Shown piece after piece: positions 1 to 7,037 of a stretch of DNA of 11,579 bases; positions within the stretch are counted from its first letter, which is position 1; each line of letters starts with the position of its first letter. A model generated the notes under the pieces. That model had not been told where the DNA came from. It ran no database searches and saw nothing but the letters and a program-made list of their open reading frames with translations. This DNA is from Candidatus Woesebacteria bacterium (GTDB lineage Bacteria; Patescibacteriota; Microgenomatia; UBA8517). Both the position numbers and the translations under genes were made by a program. The stretch covers positions 1-11,579 of the forward strand of contig JACOZU010000018.1 of NCBI GenBank assembly GCA_016181165.1, written 5' to 3'.

Positions 1-2906
1 CCGACGTCGATTTTCCCGGTTCCGCCACCAACCGTAAGCATGGTTCCGGAGCCGCTTATGGTGACATTGCCGTTATTGGCAATTGTGAACCTGGTAGTAG
101 GAGTGGCGCCCGAAGACGCAGTAAAAATATCTCCATCCTTGGTTTGACTAACGATAAGGGCAGCTTTGCCCACATTTGCATCATTTGAAACTATCCAACT
201 TCCAGAGCTAAGTGTATGTTCCTTTTTGGTTACTTGTGCGGCATCGGTACAAGGATTCGCACCTCCTTGGGTACAAAAAATAATTGTGTTAGTACCGTTT
301 GTATCTGCTATGTTTCTGCCGTCAAGATATAAAATTCCGTCAAGCTCAAGGTCAGATCTTATTAGGACATCACCTGTTGAAAGAGCGCGGGTTTCGGCGT
401 TTGTGCCTATATGAAGTGCGGTTGTCGGGCTGGCATTGCCGATGCCGACGTTGCCGGCGGAATCAACGGTGATCGCCTCGGTTGCTCCCGCTCTTACCCG
501 TAGGGGAAGGACGGTAGAGGAAGTGCCGGTTTGAATATTGACGAGTGAACCAGTTCCGTTGGAGGAGGCATCGGTGGTAAAGGAAAAAAGATTATTAGTA
601 CCCGTTCCCGTATCCCAGTTAAATTCGGTAATCCAGGTTGTGTGGGCAAGGGTTAGGTCCGCCGTAGGAGCAGAAAGAGATGACCAAGAAGCCGCACCAC
701 CACCACAACCAGTACAAGATGAGACAGTTAAGGCGGCCGAGGCAAAATTAACAGTTGTTGCACCAGAGGAGAGTGTAGTAGTAGTCAAAGCGATGGTTCC
801 ATCGGTGTTGTTGTCAATTGTTTCCCCGAATTGAAGCTTAATATCTGTAACTATATCCGTGTCATTGATATTAATTGCCGTTGTAATTCCTCCGGCTCCA
901 GTGGAAGTAATAATAAGTCCGTCGGTGACTGCCTCATTTGCATCGGCATTATCAAGTACCAGTAAGGCTTCAAGAGTACCAGTTGTTCCTGCATCGTCAC
1001 TGTTTTTTAAAACCAAGAGCCTTTGTGTATTTGCATCTGTAGTTGCATCATTCACGAAGGCCAAGGTAAACGCATCTTCAGCCAAAGCTGTAGTTGGAGT
1101 ATTCCAAGTAAAAGTGGTATTCCAAAGGTTAGTTGCATCAAAGTGACCTAGAGATAAATCAGCTACCGGATCGGTTAGGGATGACCAAGAAAGAGTACCT
1201 GTTACTGTTCCGTAAATGGTTCCGTCAACCTCTAAGTCTCCTCCTATATATAGGTCGTTGTCGGAGGCAATTGCGGCCTCCTCAGGAGCATCTGCAGCAT
1301 TTCCAATTCGGTTATATGCAAGGTCCGATCCAGCACCACTTCCTATGTTTATCGTATCTCCGTCTCCCAAAACCAGCTGGTCGGTCGTTCCACTTCCCAA
1401 ACAGTCTATGGTCATGTCACCCGTAGAGGAGACCGTAAACCTACAATCAGTTGTATCGTCCACATTGGTGAGCCTCAATTGTTCGGAGGTAGACAAAACT
1501 TCAAGCTTTGCATCAGGAGTTGTGTCCCCGATGCCGACGTTGCCGGTTCCTAAGTTAAACCAAGAATCCTGGTTATTAAGACCCGGCAGTCTTACCAAAG
1601 CCGAGGCGGTTGCGGTTCCTCCGGTTAGGACATCGTCCGTGATATTGGTGGGGGAAAGAGCTCCTAGATTCCTTTGCCAGAATCCAGAGACACTACCTCC
1701 TCCAAGATTAACCCAACTCGAACCGTTCCATATATAAAGGGAAGTATCCGAAGTATTGAAAATCAAAGACCCCTGACCTATTGTGGTGGGGTTTGAGCTA
1801 AATCGACCCAGTTGAACTTGTCCGTCAAAGCGGGCATTTCCTTCATCGACAAAAAGGGCCATAGCTTCAATTGCCCCGTCATATCTTTTGAGAGTAAGGG
1901 TTGAGTAGTTGGAATTAGCCGCCCCTCTTTCGTCGAGGGTAAGGGTTAAGACGTCATTGAGAGCGGAAGCCTTTTTGGTTATCGTTGCAGTGTTTCCTCC
2001 TGCCTGTGAGACGGTAAAGTTTCCCGAGATTTGAGAATAACCGGTGATATTAGTCAAGGAGCCACCAGAAGTTAGCCTGATAACATTCAAAGTTGAGAGA
2101 TTTCCGGCCAAATCAAGGTTCCCTCCTACTTCCGTATTCCCCAAAGCGTCGACACTAAAACGGGTGATAGGCTTTGAGCCACTTTGTAATCTTAATAAGT
2201 CATAGCCCACTGCGTTATTTGCTACAATTCCGTAGTAGAGTGATCCAGTTGTTAAATTCGGGGCCTGGGCGTTTAAGAAGTTTTGTCCCGTACCTTCAAA
2301 GAGGAAATGGGCAATTCCGGACCCATCCGGGTTTATTTCAATGTCTCCGTCCGAAGTATCCGTGGTTTTGATAATTACTTTTCCCCCCTCAATTAATAAG
2401 CCCCCGATAGCTTTGAGTGCGGGGGACAAGCCTTCCAGAGTTAGAACGCCGTCCTTGTATATTTTTGAAAAAATCGGGTCAATTTCTCCTGAGGCCGTAG
2501 CCTGAGGGGTTGGACCGGCCAAAGGCTGGGGTGTAGGAGAAGCTGGAGTAAGCCCGGTTAGCTCACCAGGTTCCAAAGCAGGAGCCGGGAGAAAGGGTAT
2601 TGGAAATTTAACTTGTCTGGCCAGCAAGAAAAGAAGAACAACCAAGGCGGCAGGAATCCCTACTTTGAGGATGTTAACGGGTTTAAACCAAAGTTTCTTG
2701 ACGGGAATAATTTGGGCACCGGCCTCAATTAAGGGAGTGGATTGGGGAATCGGATTTTCAGGAATATGGCCTTCCTTTTCGGCCCAGCCAAAGAAACGCT
2801 TGAGCGCAGACATTCTCCTTTTGGTGGTTGCCTGGCTGACTTGAGAGCCTACTTCTTCCTGATACTCTTCTAAAAGCTGGGGGGAAATATATGGCAGGTT
2901 GGGCAT
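1..2906 (-). CDS. Membrane-anchored fibre-like surface protein with N-terminal half core-binding domain (3' end off window)
   Basis: The frame is open from ATG 2906 to the left edge, 968 codons with no stop or frameshift; I read it codon by codon. Residues 1-52 look like the second half of a tyrosine-recombinase SAM-like core-binding domain (ATTKRRMSALKRFFGWAEKEG). Residues about 79-98 form one membrane helix (VGIPAALVVLLFLLA), and 100-140 a Pro/Thr-rich linker. The rest is Gly/Thr/Asn/Asp-rich and beta-like, with phage tail-fibre hallmarks: GNVGIGDTTPDAKLEV at 455-470, GNVGIGNASPTTALHI at 818-833, YIWNGSSWVNLGGG, and an SWSSL module at 573 and 740. Such repeats are typical of trimeric fibres, often ending in an S74 endosialidase chaperone, but that end is outside the window. 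Predicted topology is N-terminus inside, fibre outside. There is no Shine-Dalgarno before the ATG, and the upstream gene is in the same phase, six bases away. It is probably an adhesin or surface fibre; its partner is unknown. Confidence 0.8.
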   Translation of the reverse strand, partial: MPNLPYISPQLLEEYQEEVGSQVSQATTKRRMSALKRFFGWAEKEGHIPENPIPQSTPLIEAGAQIIPVKKLWFKPVNILKVGIPAALVVLLFLLARQVKFPIPFLPAPALEPGELTGLTPASPTPQPLAGPTPQATASGEIDPIFSKIYKDGVLTLEGLSPALKAIGGLLIEGGKVIIKTTDTSDGDIEINPDGSGIAHFLFEGTGQNFLNAQAPNLTTGSLYYGIVANNAVGYDLLRLQSGSKPITRFSVDALGNTEVGGNLDLAGNLSTLNVIRLTSGGSLTNITGYSQISGNFTVSQAGGNTATITKKASALNDVLTLTLDERGAANSNYSTLTLKRYDGAIEAMALFVDEGNARFDGQVQLGRFSSNPTTIGQGSLIFNTSDTSLYIWNGSSWVNLGGGSVSGFWQRNLGALSPTNITDDVLTGGTATASALVRLPGLNNQDSWFNLGTGNVGIGDTTPDAKLEVLSTSEQLRLTNVDDTTDCRFTVSSTGDMTIDCLGSGTTDQLVLGDGDTINIGSGAGSDLAYNRIGNAADAPEEAAIASDNDLYIGGDLEVDGTIYGTVTGTLSWSSLTDPVADLSLGHFDATNLWNTTFTWNTPTTALAEDAFTLAFVNDATTDANTQRLLVLKNSDDAGTTGTLEALLVLDNADANEAVTDGLIITSTGAGGITTAININDTDIVTDIKLQFGETIDNNTDGTIALTTTTLSSGATTVNFASAALTVSSCTGCGGGAASWSSLSAPTADLTLAHTTWITEFNWDTGTGTNNLFSFTTDASSNGTGSLVNIQTGTSSTVLPLRVRAGATEAITVDSAGNVGIGNASPTTALHIGTNAETRALSTGDVLIRSDLELDGILYLDGRNIADTNGTNTIIFCTQGGANPCTDAAQVTKKEHTLSSGSWIVSNDANVGKAALIVSQTKDGDIFTASSGATPTTRFTIANNGNVTISGSGTMLTVGGGTGKIDV
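439..1546 (-). repeat. Repeated sequence modules in the fibre ectodomain
   Basis: The plus-strand 19-mer CCGATGCCGACGTTGCCGG is identical at 439-457 and 1528-1546, encoding G-N-V-G-I-G cores of two fibre repeats. GATGACCAAGAA recurs at 679-690 and 1180-1191, encoding SWSSL starts of a module (SWSSLxxPxADLxLxH) at residues 573 and 740, 167 residues apart. Both repeats are in frame, showing that part of the ectodomain grew by module duplication. Confidence 0.65.
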
Positions 2907-2912
2907 AGGCAG

Positions 2913-2915
2913 TTA
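2913..2915 (-). other. In-frame TAA separating two halves of one domain
   Basis: The minus-strand reading is AAT-TAA-CTG-CCT-ATG: the stop, two sense codons, then the ATG of the fibre gene, all in one phase. It falls in the variable loop between the two halves of the second core-binding domain. The base after the stop is C. Possible explanations are a nonsense mutation, stop readthrough, reinitiation at the nearby ATG, or a base-call error. Confidence 0.85.
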
Positions 2916-3437
2916 ATTTGTAGTCGCTATTGATTCCTTTCCGTTTCTTGTTTCCAGCCAGTTGATGAAATGCTTTACGTCGGAAATATAATTTCTGACG
3001 GTATTCTTGGAAACCTTTTCAGCCTCAAGTTTTTTTTCAAAGAGGGCGACCAAGGGGTGTATCGATTGGGGACGAGAAGGAGAGATGTCGATATTAGAGA
3101 TTCCTTCCATGAAGTCTGAATTTGATATTTGGGAGGCAAGCAAAAAACGGGAGAGATGCCTTAAGGTAGAGAGCCTGCGGTTAACCGTCTTCGGGGAAAT
3201 ATTGTTTTGGGTAAGGAAGATTTTATACTCGTAGGCCAGCCTAGTATTGATAAACGGAATGATTTCGGTTACCGTCTCGGCGAAAATACCCCAGGTTCTG
3301 ACTTTAAGTATTATCCAGCCGGTGAAGTGTGAGATATCAGAACGATAGTACTTGAGGGACTTATCAGAAACCCCAGAGGAGGAAAGGTAATTTAAAAAAC
3401 TATTTAGAAATTTTTGTGAACTTAGTGAAATGTCCAT
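2913..3437 (-). CDS. Catalytic-domain-less tyrosine recombinase-like core-binding protein
   Basis: This 174-residue protein resembles only the DNA-binding N-terminal (SAM-like, core-binding) part of XerC/XerD-type recombinases. Residues 8-104 form a complete domain (GVSDKSLKYYRSDISHFTGW, then ISPKTVNRRLSTLRHLSRFL). Residues 128-174 begin a second copy (KVSKNTVRNYISDVKHFINW) that stops half way. The catalytic domain, with its Arg-His-Arg-Tyr residues, is absent, so it cannot be a working recombinase. The missing half of copy two is found in the same reading phase just after the stop, at the start of the fibre gene. Counting from the conserved Trp to the (T/K)RR motif gives 42 residues in copy one and 43 in copy two if the stop is counted as a residue. 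I infer that this and the downstream frame were, or are, one protein. It lies first in a leftward transcript starting near 3450. Confidence 0.75.
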   Translation of the reverse strand: MDISLSSQKFLNSFLNYLSSSGVSDKSLKYYRSDISHFTGWIILKVRTWGIFAETVTEIIPFINTRLAYEYKIFLTQNNISPKTVNRRLSTLRHLSRFLLASQISNSDFMEGISNIDISPSRPQSIHPLVALFEKKLEAEKVSKNTVRNYISDVKHFINWLETRNGKESIATTN

Positions 3438-3453
3438 GGCGTCTCAAGGCTAA

Positions 3454-3468
3454 ATTATATAAATTATA
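3454..3468 (-). promoter_or_regulatory. Putative promoter of the core-binding/fibre gene pair
   Basis: On the minus strand two perfect TATAAT hexamers lie at 3468-3463 and 3459-3454, upstream of ATG 3437. They predict leaders of about 19 and 10 bases. No good -35 is visible at 17 bases, although TTAACA occurs nearby at 3487-3482. There is no Shine-Dalgarno before the ATG. The assignment rests on -10 boxes only in AT-rich DNA. Confidence 0.45.
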
Positions 3469-3681
3469 CGCGTTATACTATTGTTAAAAAGGCAATAAGG
3501 GGTGTCAATAGCCATTTAGTCTGAGAAATAGGACGTAAAATATTCTTATTTTCACTACTGGCTATAGTAGAATTTCCGCATCAATATTTATCGACCTATT
3601 AGTATCAATCTCTATCAGCTATATTACCAATAAGTGAAGAATATCGCTAAAAAACCTATGAAAAATGAAGCCAGCGCGTTA

Positions 3682-3700
3682 TTTGCGGAATTCTGCGGAA
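3682..3700 (+). repeat. Tandem TGCGGAA words, one helical turn apart
   Basis: TGCGGAA occurs at 3684-3690 and 3694-3700, start to start 10 bases. The reverse complement TTCCGCA lies at 3574-3580 and a partial copy TTTGCGG at 3721-3727. These G/C-containing words stand out in AT-rich intergenic DNA and could be protein-binding sites; function is inference only. Confidence 0.4.
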
Positions 3701-3920
3701 AACATCTTTATTATTACACTTTTGCGGTTTATGTAGCTGTACTTGACTAAATTCGGATAATAGCACTTTCTCATTTTATCTGCTAGGAATTATTTGACCG
3801 CTTTTGGGCCAAATTCTCGGCACTTATATGAAGATTAGCCTTATTGACTCGGGGCGGCTATTTGATGAAACTTTTTGTGTATTTTTAGAACCCAAATTGA
3901 TTTTGATATATTATGTTTTG

Positions 3921-3931
3921 GTTTCCGAAAC
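3921..3931. promoter_or_regulatory. Palindrome GTTTCCGAAAC beside a -10-like box
   Basis: GTTTC and GAAAC are perfect inverted arms around one central base, followed directly by a TATAAT at 3934-3939. The arrangement resembles a small operator next to a promoter, about 65 bases upstream of leuS. It is short enough to be chance. Confidence 0.3.
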
Positions 3932-3988
3932 ATTATAATTGAGATTACAGGTTATTTTTGCCTATTGATGACCCTGGGTTAGACTAGC

Positions 3989-3996
3989 TGTATAAT
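3989..3996 (+). promoter_or_regulatory. leuS promoter, predicted leaderless
   Basis: TGTATAAT places a perfect TATAAT at 3991-3996, and the leuS ATG begins at 4003, seven bases after the hexamer. That is where transcription should start, so the mRNA would begin at or next to the A of ATG. A TTGATG at 3965-3970 is 20 bases upstream, a poor -35 distance. There is no Shine-Dalgarno, which agrees with leaderless initiation. Confidence 0.6.
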
Positions 3997-4002
3997 CGAT
4001 CT

Positions 4003-6435
4003 ATGTCAAGAAATAAAAAATACGATGGTAGAGTGGTAGAGGCCAAGTGGCAGAGGGAATGGGAGAAAACAAAGCTTTATTTTCCCTCTCTTACGAAGGC
4101 TAAAAAACCTTTTTACAATCTTTGGATGTTCCCGTACCCCTCTGCCGAGGGACTACACGCGGGCCACGCTTTTTCCTCCACCGGAAGCGATATCTATGGC
4201 CGATTTATGCGTATGCAGGGGAAAGACGTTTTTCAGCCGATAGGCTATGACTCCTTTGGCATTCACTCCGAGAATTTTGCTTTAAAGATAGGCGAGCACC
4301 CCCAAAAGATGCTTGCCAGAACGACCAAAAATTATGAGAGACAGCTTCGAAGTCTTGGGCACGGCTACGATTGGACACACACAGTAACCACCTCTGACCC
4401 GGATTACTACAAATGGACCCAGTGGCTTTTTAGAGAGCTTTTTAAGGCGGGCCTCAGCTATCGCGCCAGGGCCAGTGTTAATTGGTGCCCTTCCTGCAAG
4501 ACCGTGCTTGCGGATGAACAAGTGATCAACGGGCGTTGCGAAAGGTGCGAGTCGTTGGTGGAAAAGAAAGATCTTGAGCAGTGGTTTTTCAAAATTACCG
4601 AATATGCAGAAAGGCTATTGGCGAATTTGGAAAAGATAGATTGGCCGGAAAAAATAAAGACGGCCCAAAGAAACTGGATAGGCAGGTCCGAGGGAATGGT
4701 GATTAAATTTAAATTTAACGACTCTGATACCGAAATTGAGGTTTTTACGACCAGGCCGGACACCTTAAACGGAGCCACGTTTTTGGTCCTTTCTCCGGAT
4801 TCTGACTGGCTTCAAAAAGTGACAACAAAAAAGAACAAGGCAAAGGTATCAGAATATATCAAGAGATCTCACCGCGAAGCAAGTTTTTCTGTGTCGAAAA
4901 TTAAAGTTGAGAATTTAGACAAAACAGGAGTATTTACCGGCTCATACGCTCTAAATCCTTTAACCGGAAAGAAAATTCCCATTTGGGTAGCCGATTATGT
5001 TGTTGGCGCTTATGCATCTGGAGCAATCATGGGCGTGCCGGCTCACGACGAGCGTGACAGGGAATTTGCCGAAAAGTTTGGAATCGAAATCGATGAAAAA
5101 ACCCCCGACAAAGACCTTTGGAAGCTAATCGAAGAAAAAAAATGGGGTGGCAAATACATAAATTACCATCTTCGGGACTGGCTGATATCCAGACAGCGTT
5201 ACTGGGGGCCTCCCATACCCATGATTTACTGCGAAAAATGCGAAAAGGAAGGAAAAGGCGAGAGAAAAGAAATGCCCGGCTGGTATACGGTTCCGGAAGA
5301 TGAGCTCCCCGTTGAACTGCCGTTTGTTCAAGATTACCGGCCTAAAGGCACTGGCGTTTCACCCCTAGCCACGGACCCGGGGTTTTATCAGGTTAGTTGT
5401 CCGGGTTGCGGCTCGGAGGCACGAAGGGAAACCGATGTTTCTGATACCTTTTTAGACAGTTCGTGGTATTTCCTGAGGTATCCCTCCGTGGGAAGCAAAA
5501 CCGCCAAAGATTTAGCTTTTGACCCGGAAATAACAAAAAGATGGCTCCCCGTCAATTTTTATTTCGGTGGCGCCGAGCATGCCGTCCTTCACCTGATGTA
5601 CGCTCGTTTTATCACCATGTTCCTCTACGACATCAAAAAAGTCGGCTTTGAGGAGCCTTTCCCGCGGTTTTTTGCCCACGGACTGATGATTAAAGACGGG
5701 GCTAAGATGAGTAAAAGCCGGGGAAACGTGGTCAATCCTGACCAATACGTAGAAAAATACGGAGCGGATGCATTCAGGCTCTACCTGATGTTTATCGGCC
5801 CGATGGACGGCAGCCCCGATTTTCGGGATACGGGGATGGAAGGAATGAGACGGTTTACCGAACGGGTTTGGAGGCTATTCAGCCAATATTCGGATGTTAT
5901 TCTGGTGGAGGAAAAAGACAGCCGGGAAGTCCTAAACAAAATGCATCAAACTATAAAGAAAGTGACCGAAGATATTCAGAGCTTTAGATATAATACGGCG
6001 ATTTCTGCCATGATGGAGTTTGTCAATCTGCTCTACGACAAGACCGAGGCTAATATCAAAAGAGCACACGGGGGAATAAGATGTGCAGAGTGGGATGAAG
6101 CGCTTAAAACTTTGGCGCTTCTTCTGGCCCCATTTGCGCCGCACCTGGCCGAGGAGATCTGGGTCGAGGTCCTGGGACAGGAATTCTCTATCCATTTGGC
6201 TCCCTGGCCCAAGTTTGAGGCTAAATTTCTTAAAGTTGAAGAAATTGAGCTTGTAGTTCAGGTTAACGGTAAACTTCGAGCCAGCCTCAAAGTTTCCGAA
6301 AATGAGGCTAGAGATCAGGCAAAAATCGAAAAATTAGCCAAATCGGATGATAAAATCAAGAAGTGGACGGTTGGTAAGAAAATAGTGAAGACGGTTTTTG
6401 TCCCCGGCAAACTTATAAACTTTGTTACCAACTAA
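4003..6435 (+). CDS. leuS: Leucyl-tRNA synthetase
   Basis: This class I aminoacyl-tRNA synthetase charges tRNA-Leu with leucine in the cytoplasm. The 810 residues show the HIGH signature as HAGH (52-55), the tRNA synthetase core around it, and KMSKS at 568-572. A four-cysteine zinc site lies at 162/165/179/182 and a second cysteine set at 410/413/466/469. The editing domain has its Thr-rich TTRPDT (249-254) and GVPAHDERD (344-352), where Asp349 matches the editing aspartate. The C-terminal anticodon-binding region and the final VNGKLRASLKV segment are present. The protein is shorter than the usual 850-880 residues. Most of the difference lies between EKFGIEI (357-363) and KYINYHLRDW, where the usual NSG-x-F-x-G stretch is missing. 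The stop overlaps the comEA start by one base (TAATG), so it probably heads an operon. Confidence 0.97.
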   Translation: MSRNKKYDGRVVEAKWQREWEKTKLYFPSLTKAKKPFYNLWMFPYPSAEGLHAGHAFSSTGSDIYGRFMRMQGKDVFQPIGYDSFGIHSENFALKIGEHPQKMLARTTKNYERQLRSLGHGYDWTHTVTTSDPDYYKWTQWLFRELFKAGLSYRARASVNWCPSCKTVLADEQVINGRCERCESLVEKKDLEQWFFKITEYAERLLANLEKIDWPEKIKTAQRNWIGRSEGMVIKFKFNDSDTEIEVFTTRPDTLNGATFLVLSPDSDWLQKVTTKKNKAKVSEYIKRSHREASFSVSKIKVENLDKTGVFTGSYALNPLTGKKIPIWVADYVVGAYASGAIMGVPAHDERDREFAEKFGIEIDEKTPDKDLWKLIEEKKWGGKYINYHLRDWLISRQRYWGPPIPMIYCEKCEKEGKGERKEMPGWYTVPEDELPVELPFVQDYRPKGTGVSPLATDPGFYQVSCPGCGSEARRETDVSDTFLDSSWYFLRYPSVGSKTAKDLAFDPEITKRWLPVNFYFGGAEHAVLHLMYARFITMFLYDIKKVGFEEPFPRFFAHGLMIKDGAKMSKSRGNVVNPDQYVEKYGADAFRLYLMFIGPMDGSPDFRDTGMEGMRRFTERVWRLFSQYSDVILVEEKDSREVLNKMHQTIKKVTEDIQSFRYNTAISAMMEFVNLLYDKTEANIKRAHGGIRCAEWDEALKTLALLLAPFAPHLAEEIWVEVLGQEFSIHLAPWPKFEAKFLKVEEIELVVQVNGKLRASLKVSENEARDQAKIEKLAKSDDKIKKWTVGKKIVKTVFVPGKLINFVTN

Positions 6436-7037
6436 TGTTACAACTGCCCGACTTGAACGATTTTTTCTTCAAATTTCGTTACCCCATTTTGATATTTCTT
6501 GTTGGAGCCCTTCTAACGGGCCTAGGACTTTTTGTCAGTAAAAACGACATCAGACCAGGTAAAGATAATGTAGAAGTCCTTACGGATACTACAGAGGGCC
6601 AAGAGAACGGTCTAGAAATCGTCGTCGAAATTGCCGGGGAAGTAATTAACCCTGGGGTCTATTCTCTTCCCAAAAATTCCCGGATAGAGGACTTACTGGT
6701 TGCCGCCGGAGGGGTTTCCCCAAACGCCGACAGGGACTGGATGGGAAAGTCCTTAAACCGGGCGGCCAGACTTGCCGACGGGACGAAAATTTACATCCCG
6801 TCGGTTGGTGAGCGGTCGATACGTCCGAGTGCTAACTGGGGGAGTGGTGGGTCAAGCCTCATCAATATCAACCTCGCCAGCCAAAAAGAGCTGGAGTCTC
6901 TCCCGGGAATTGGCCCTGTTTACGCCCAAAACATCATTGAACACCGTCCTTACTCAAATGTCGAAGAGTTGTCAACAAAAGGGGCCTTGAGGAAAAGTAC
7001 TTACGAAAAAATCAAAAATTTAGTGACGGCCTACTAA
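6435..7037 (+). CDS. comEA: ComEA-like DNA-binding competence protein
   Basis: This 200-residue membrane-anchored protein would bind incoming double-stranded DNA outside the membrane and pass it to the ComEC channel. One helix (about residues 17-35, YPILIFLVGALLTGLGLFV) anchors the N-terminus. A SLBB-type beta domain follows (about 60-123, VEIAGEVINPGVYSLPK, then ADGTKIYIPS). After a Gly/Ser linker, a helix-hairpin-helix domain (144-200, INLASQKELESLPGIGPVYA) supplies the DNA backbone contacts. This order and length are as expected for ComEA. The start codon overlaps the leuS stop by one base, and comEC begins immediately after its stop. With no Shine-Dalgarno visible, translation is probably coupled to leuS. 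The final hairpin is slightly degenerate (RPYSNVEELS), but the first, LPGIG, is intact. Confidence 0.92.
   Translation: MLQLPDLNDFFFKFRYPILIFLVGALLTGLGLFVSKNDIRPGKDNVEVLTDTTEGQENGLEIVVEIAGEVINPGVYSLPKNSRIEDLLVAAGGVSPNADRDWMGKSLNRAARLADGTKIYIPSVGERSIRPSANWGSGGSSLININLASQKELESLPGIGPVYAQNIIEHRPYSNVEELSTKGALRKSTYEKIKNLVTAY

Larger units (their letters stand above)
3438..4002. other. AT-rich divergent intergenic region, no gene seen
   Basis: About 565 bases separate the leftward core-binding gene from rightward leuS. I found no coding frame with recognisable content and no tRNA-like fold. It holds promoter-like -10 boxes at both ends and near 3934-3939 (TATAAT), a cluster of TGCGGAA words (3573-3727) and an 11-base palindrome (3921-3931). 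This is long for such a compact genome, so a small RNA or regulatory role is possible, but nothing in the sequence proves one. Confidence 0.6.

Noticed and set aside
166..2371. Several plus-strand frames of 65-173 codons opposite the fibre gene
   Set aside because: They are antisense to one continuous minus-strand frame of 968 codons with clear fibre motifs; their translations are Val/Ser/Pro-rich mirrors without recognisable domains.
2913..2915. TAA reassigned to a sense codon genome-wide
   Set aside because: leuS and comEA both end at TAA exactly where their families end, so TAA is a working stop here.
2913..3437. Integrase gene marking a mobile element or phage
   Set aside because: There is no catalytic Arg/His/Tyr domain, no att-like repeats, no other phage genes apart from fibre-like repeats, and the neighbours are housekeeping genes.
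3658..3750. 30-codon plus-strand frame in the large spacer
   Set aside because: It has no ribosome site, no matching promoter and no recognisable motif; a frame this short is expected by chance.
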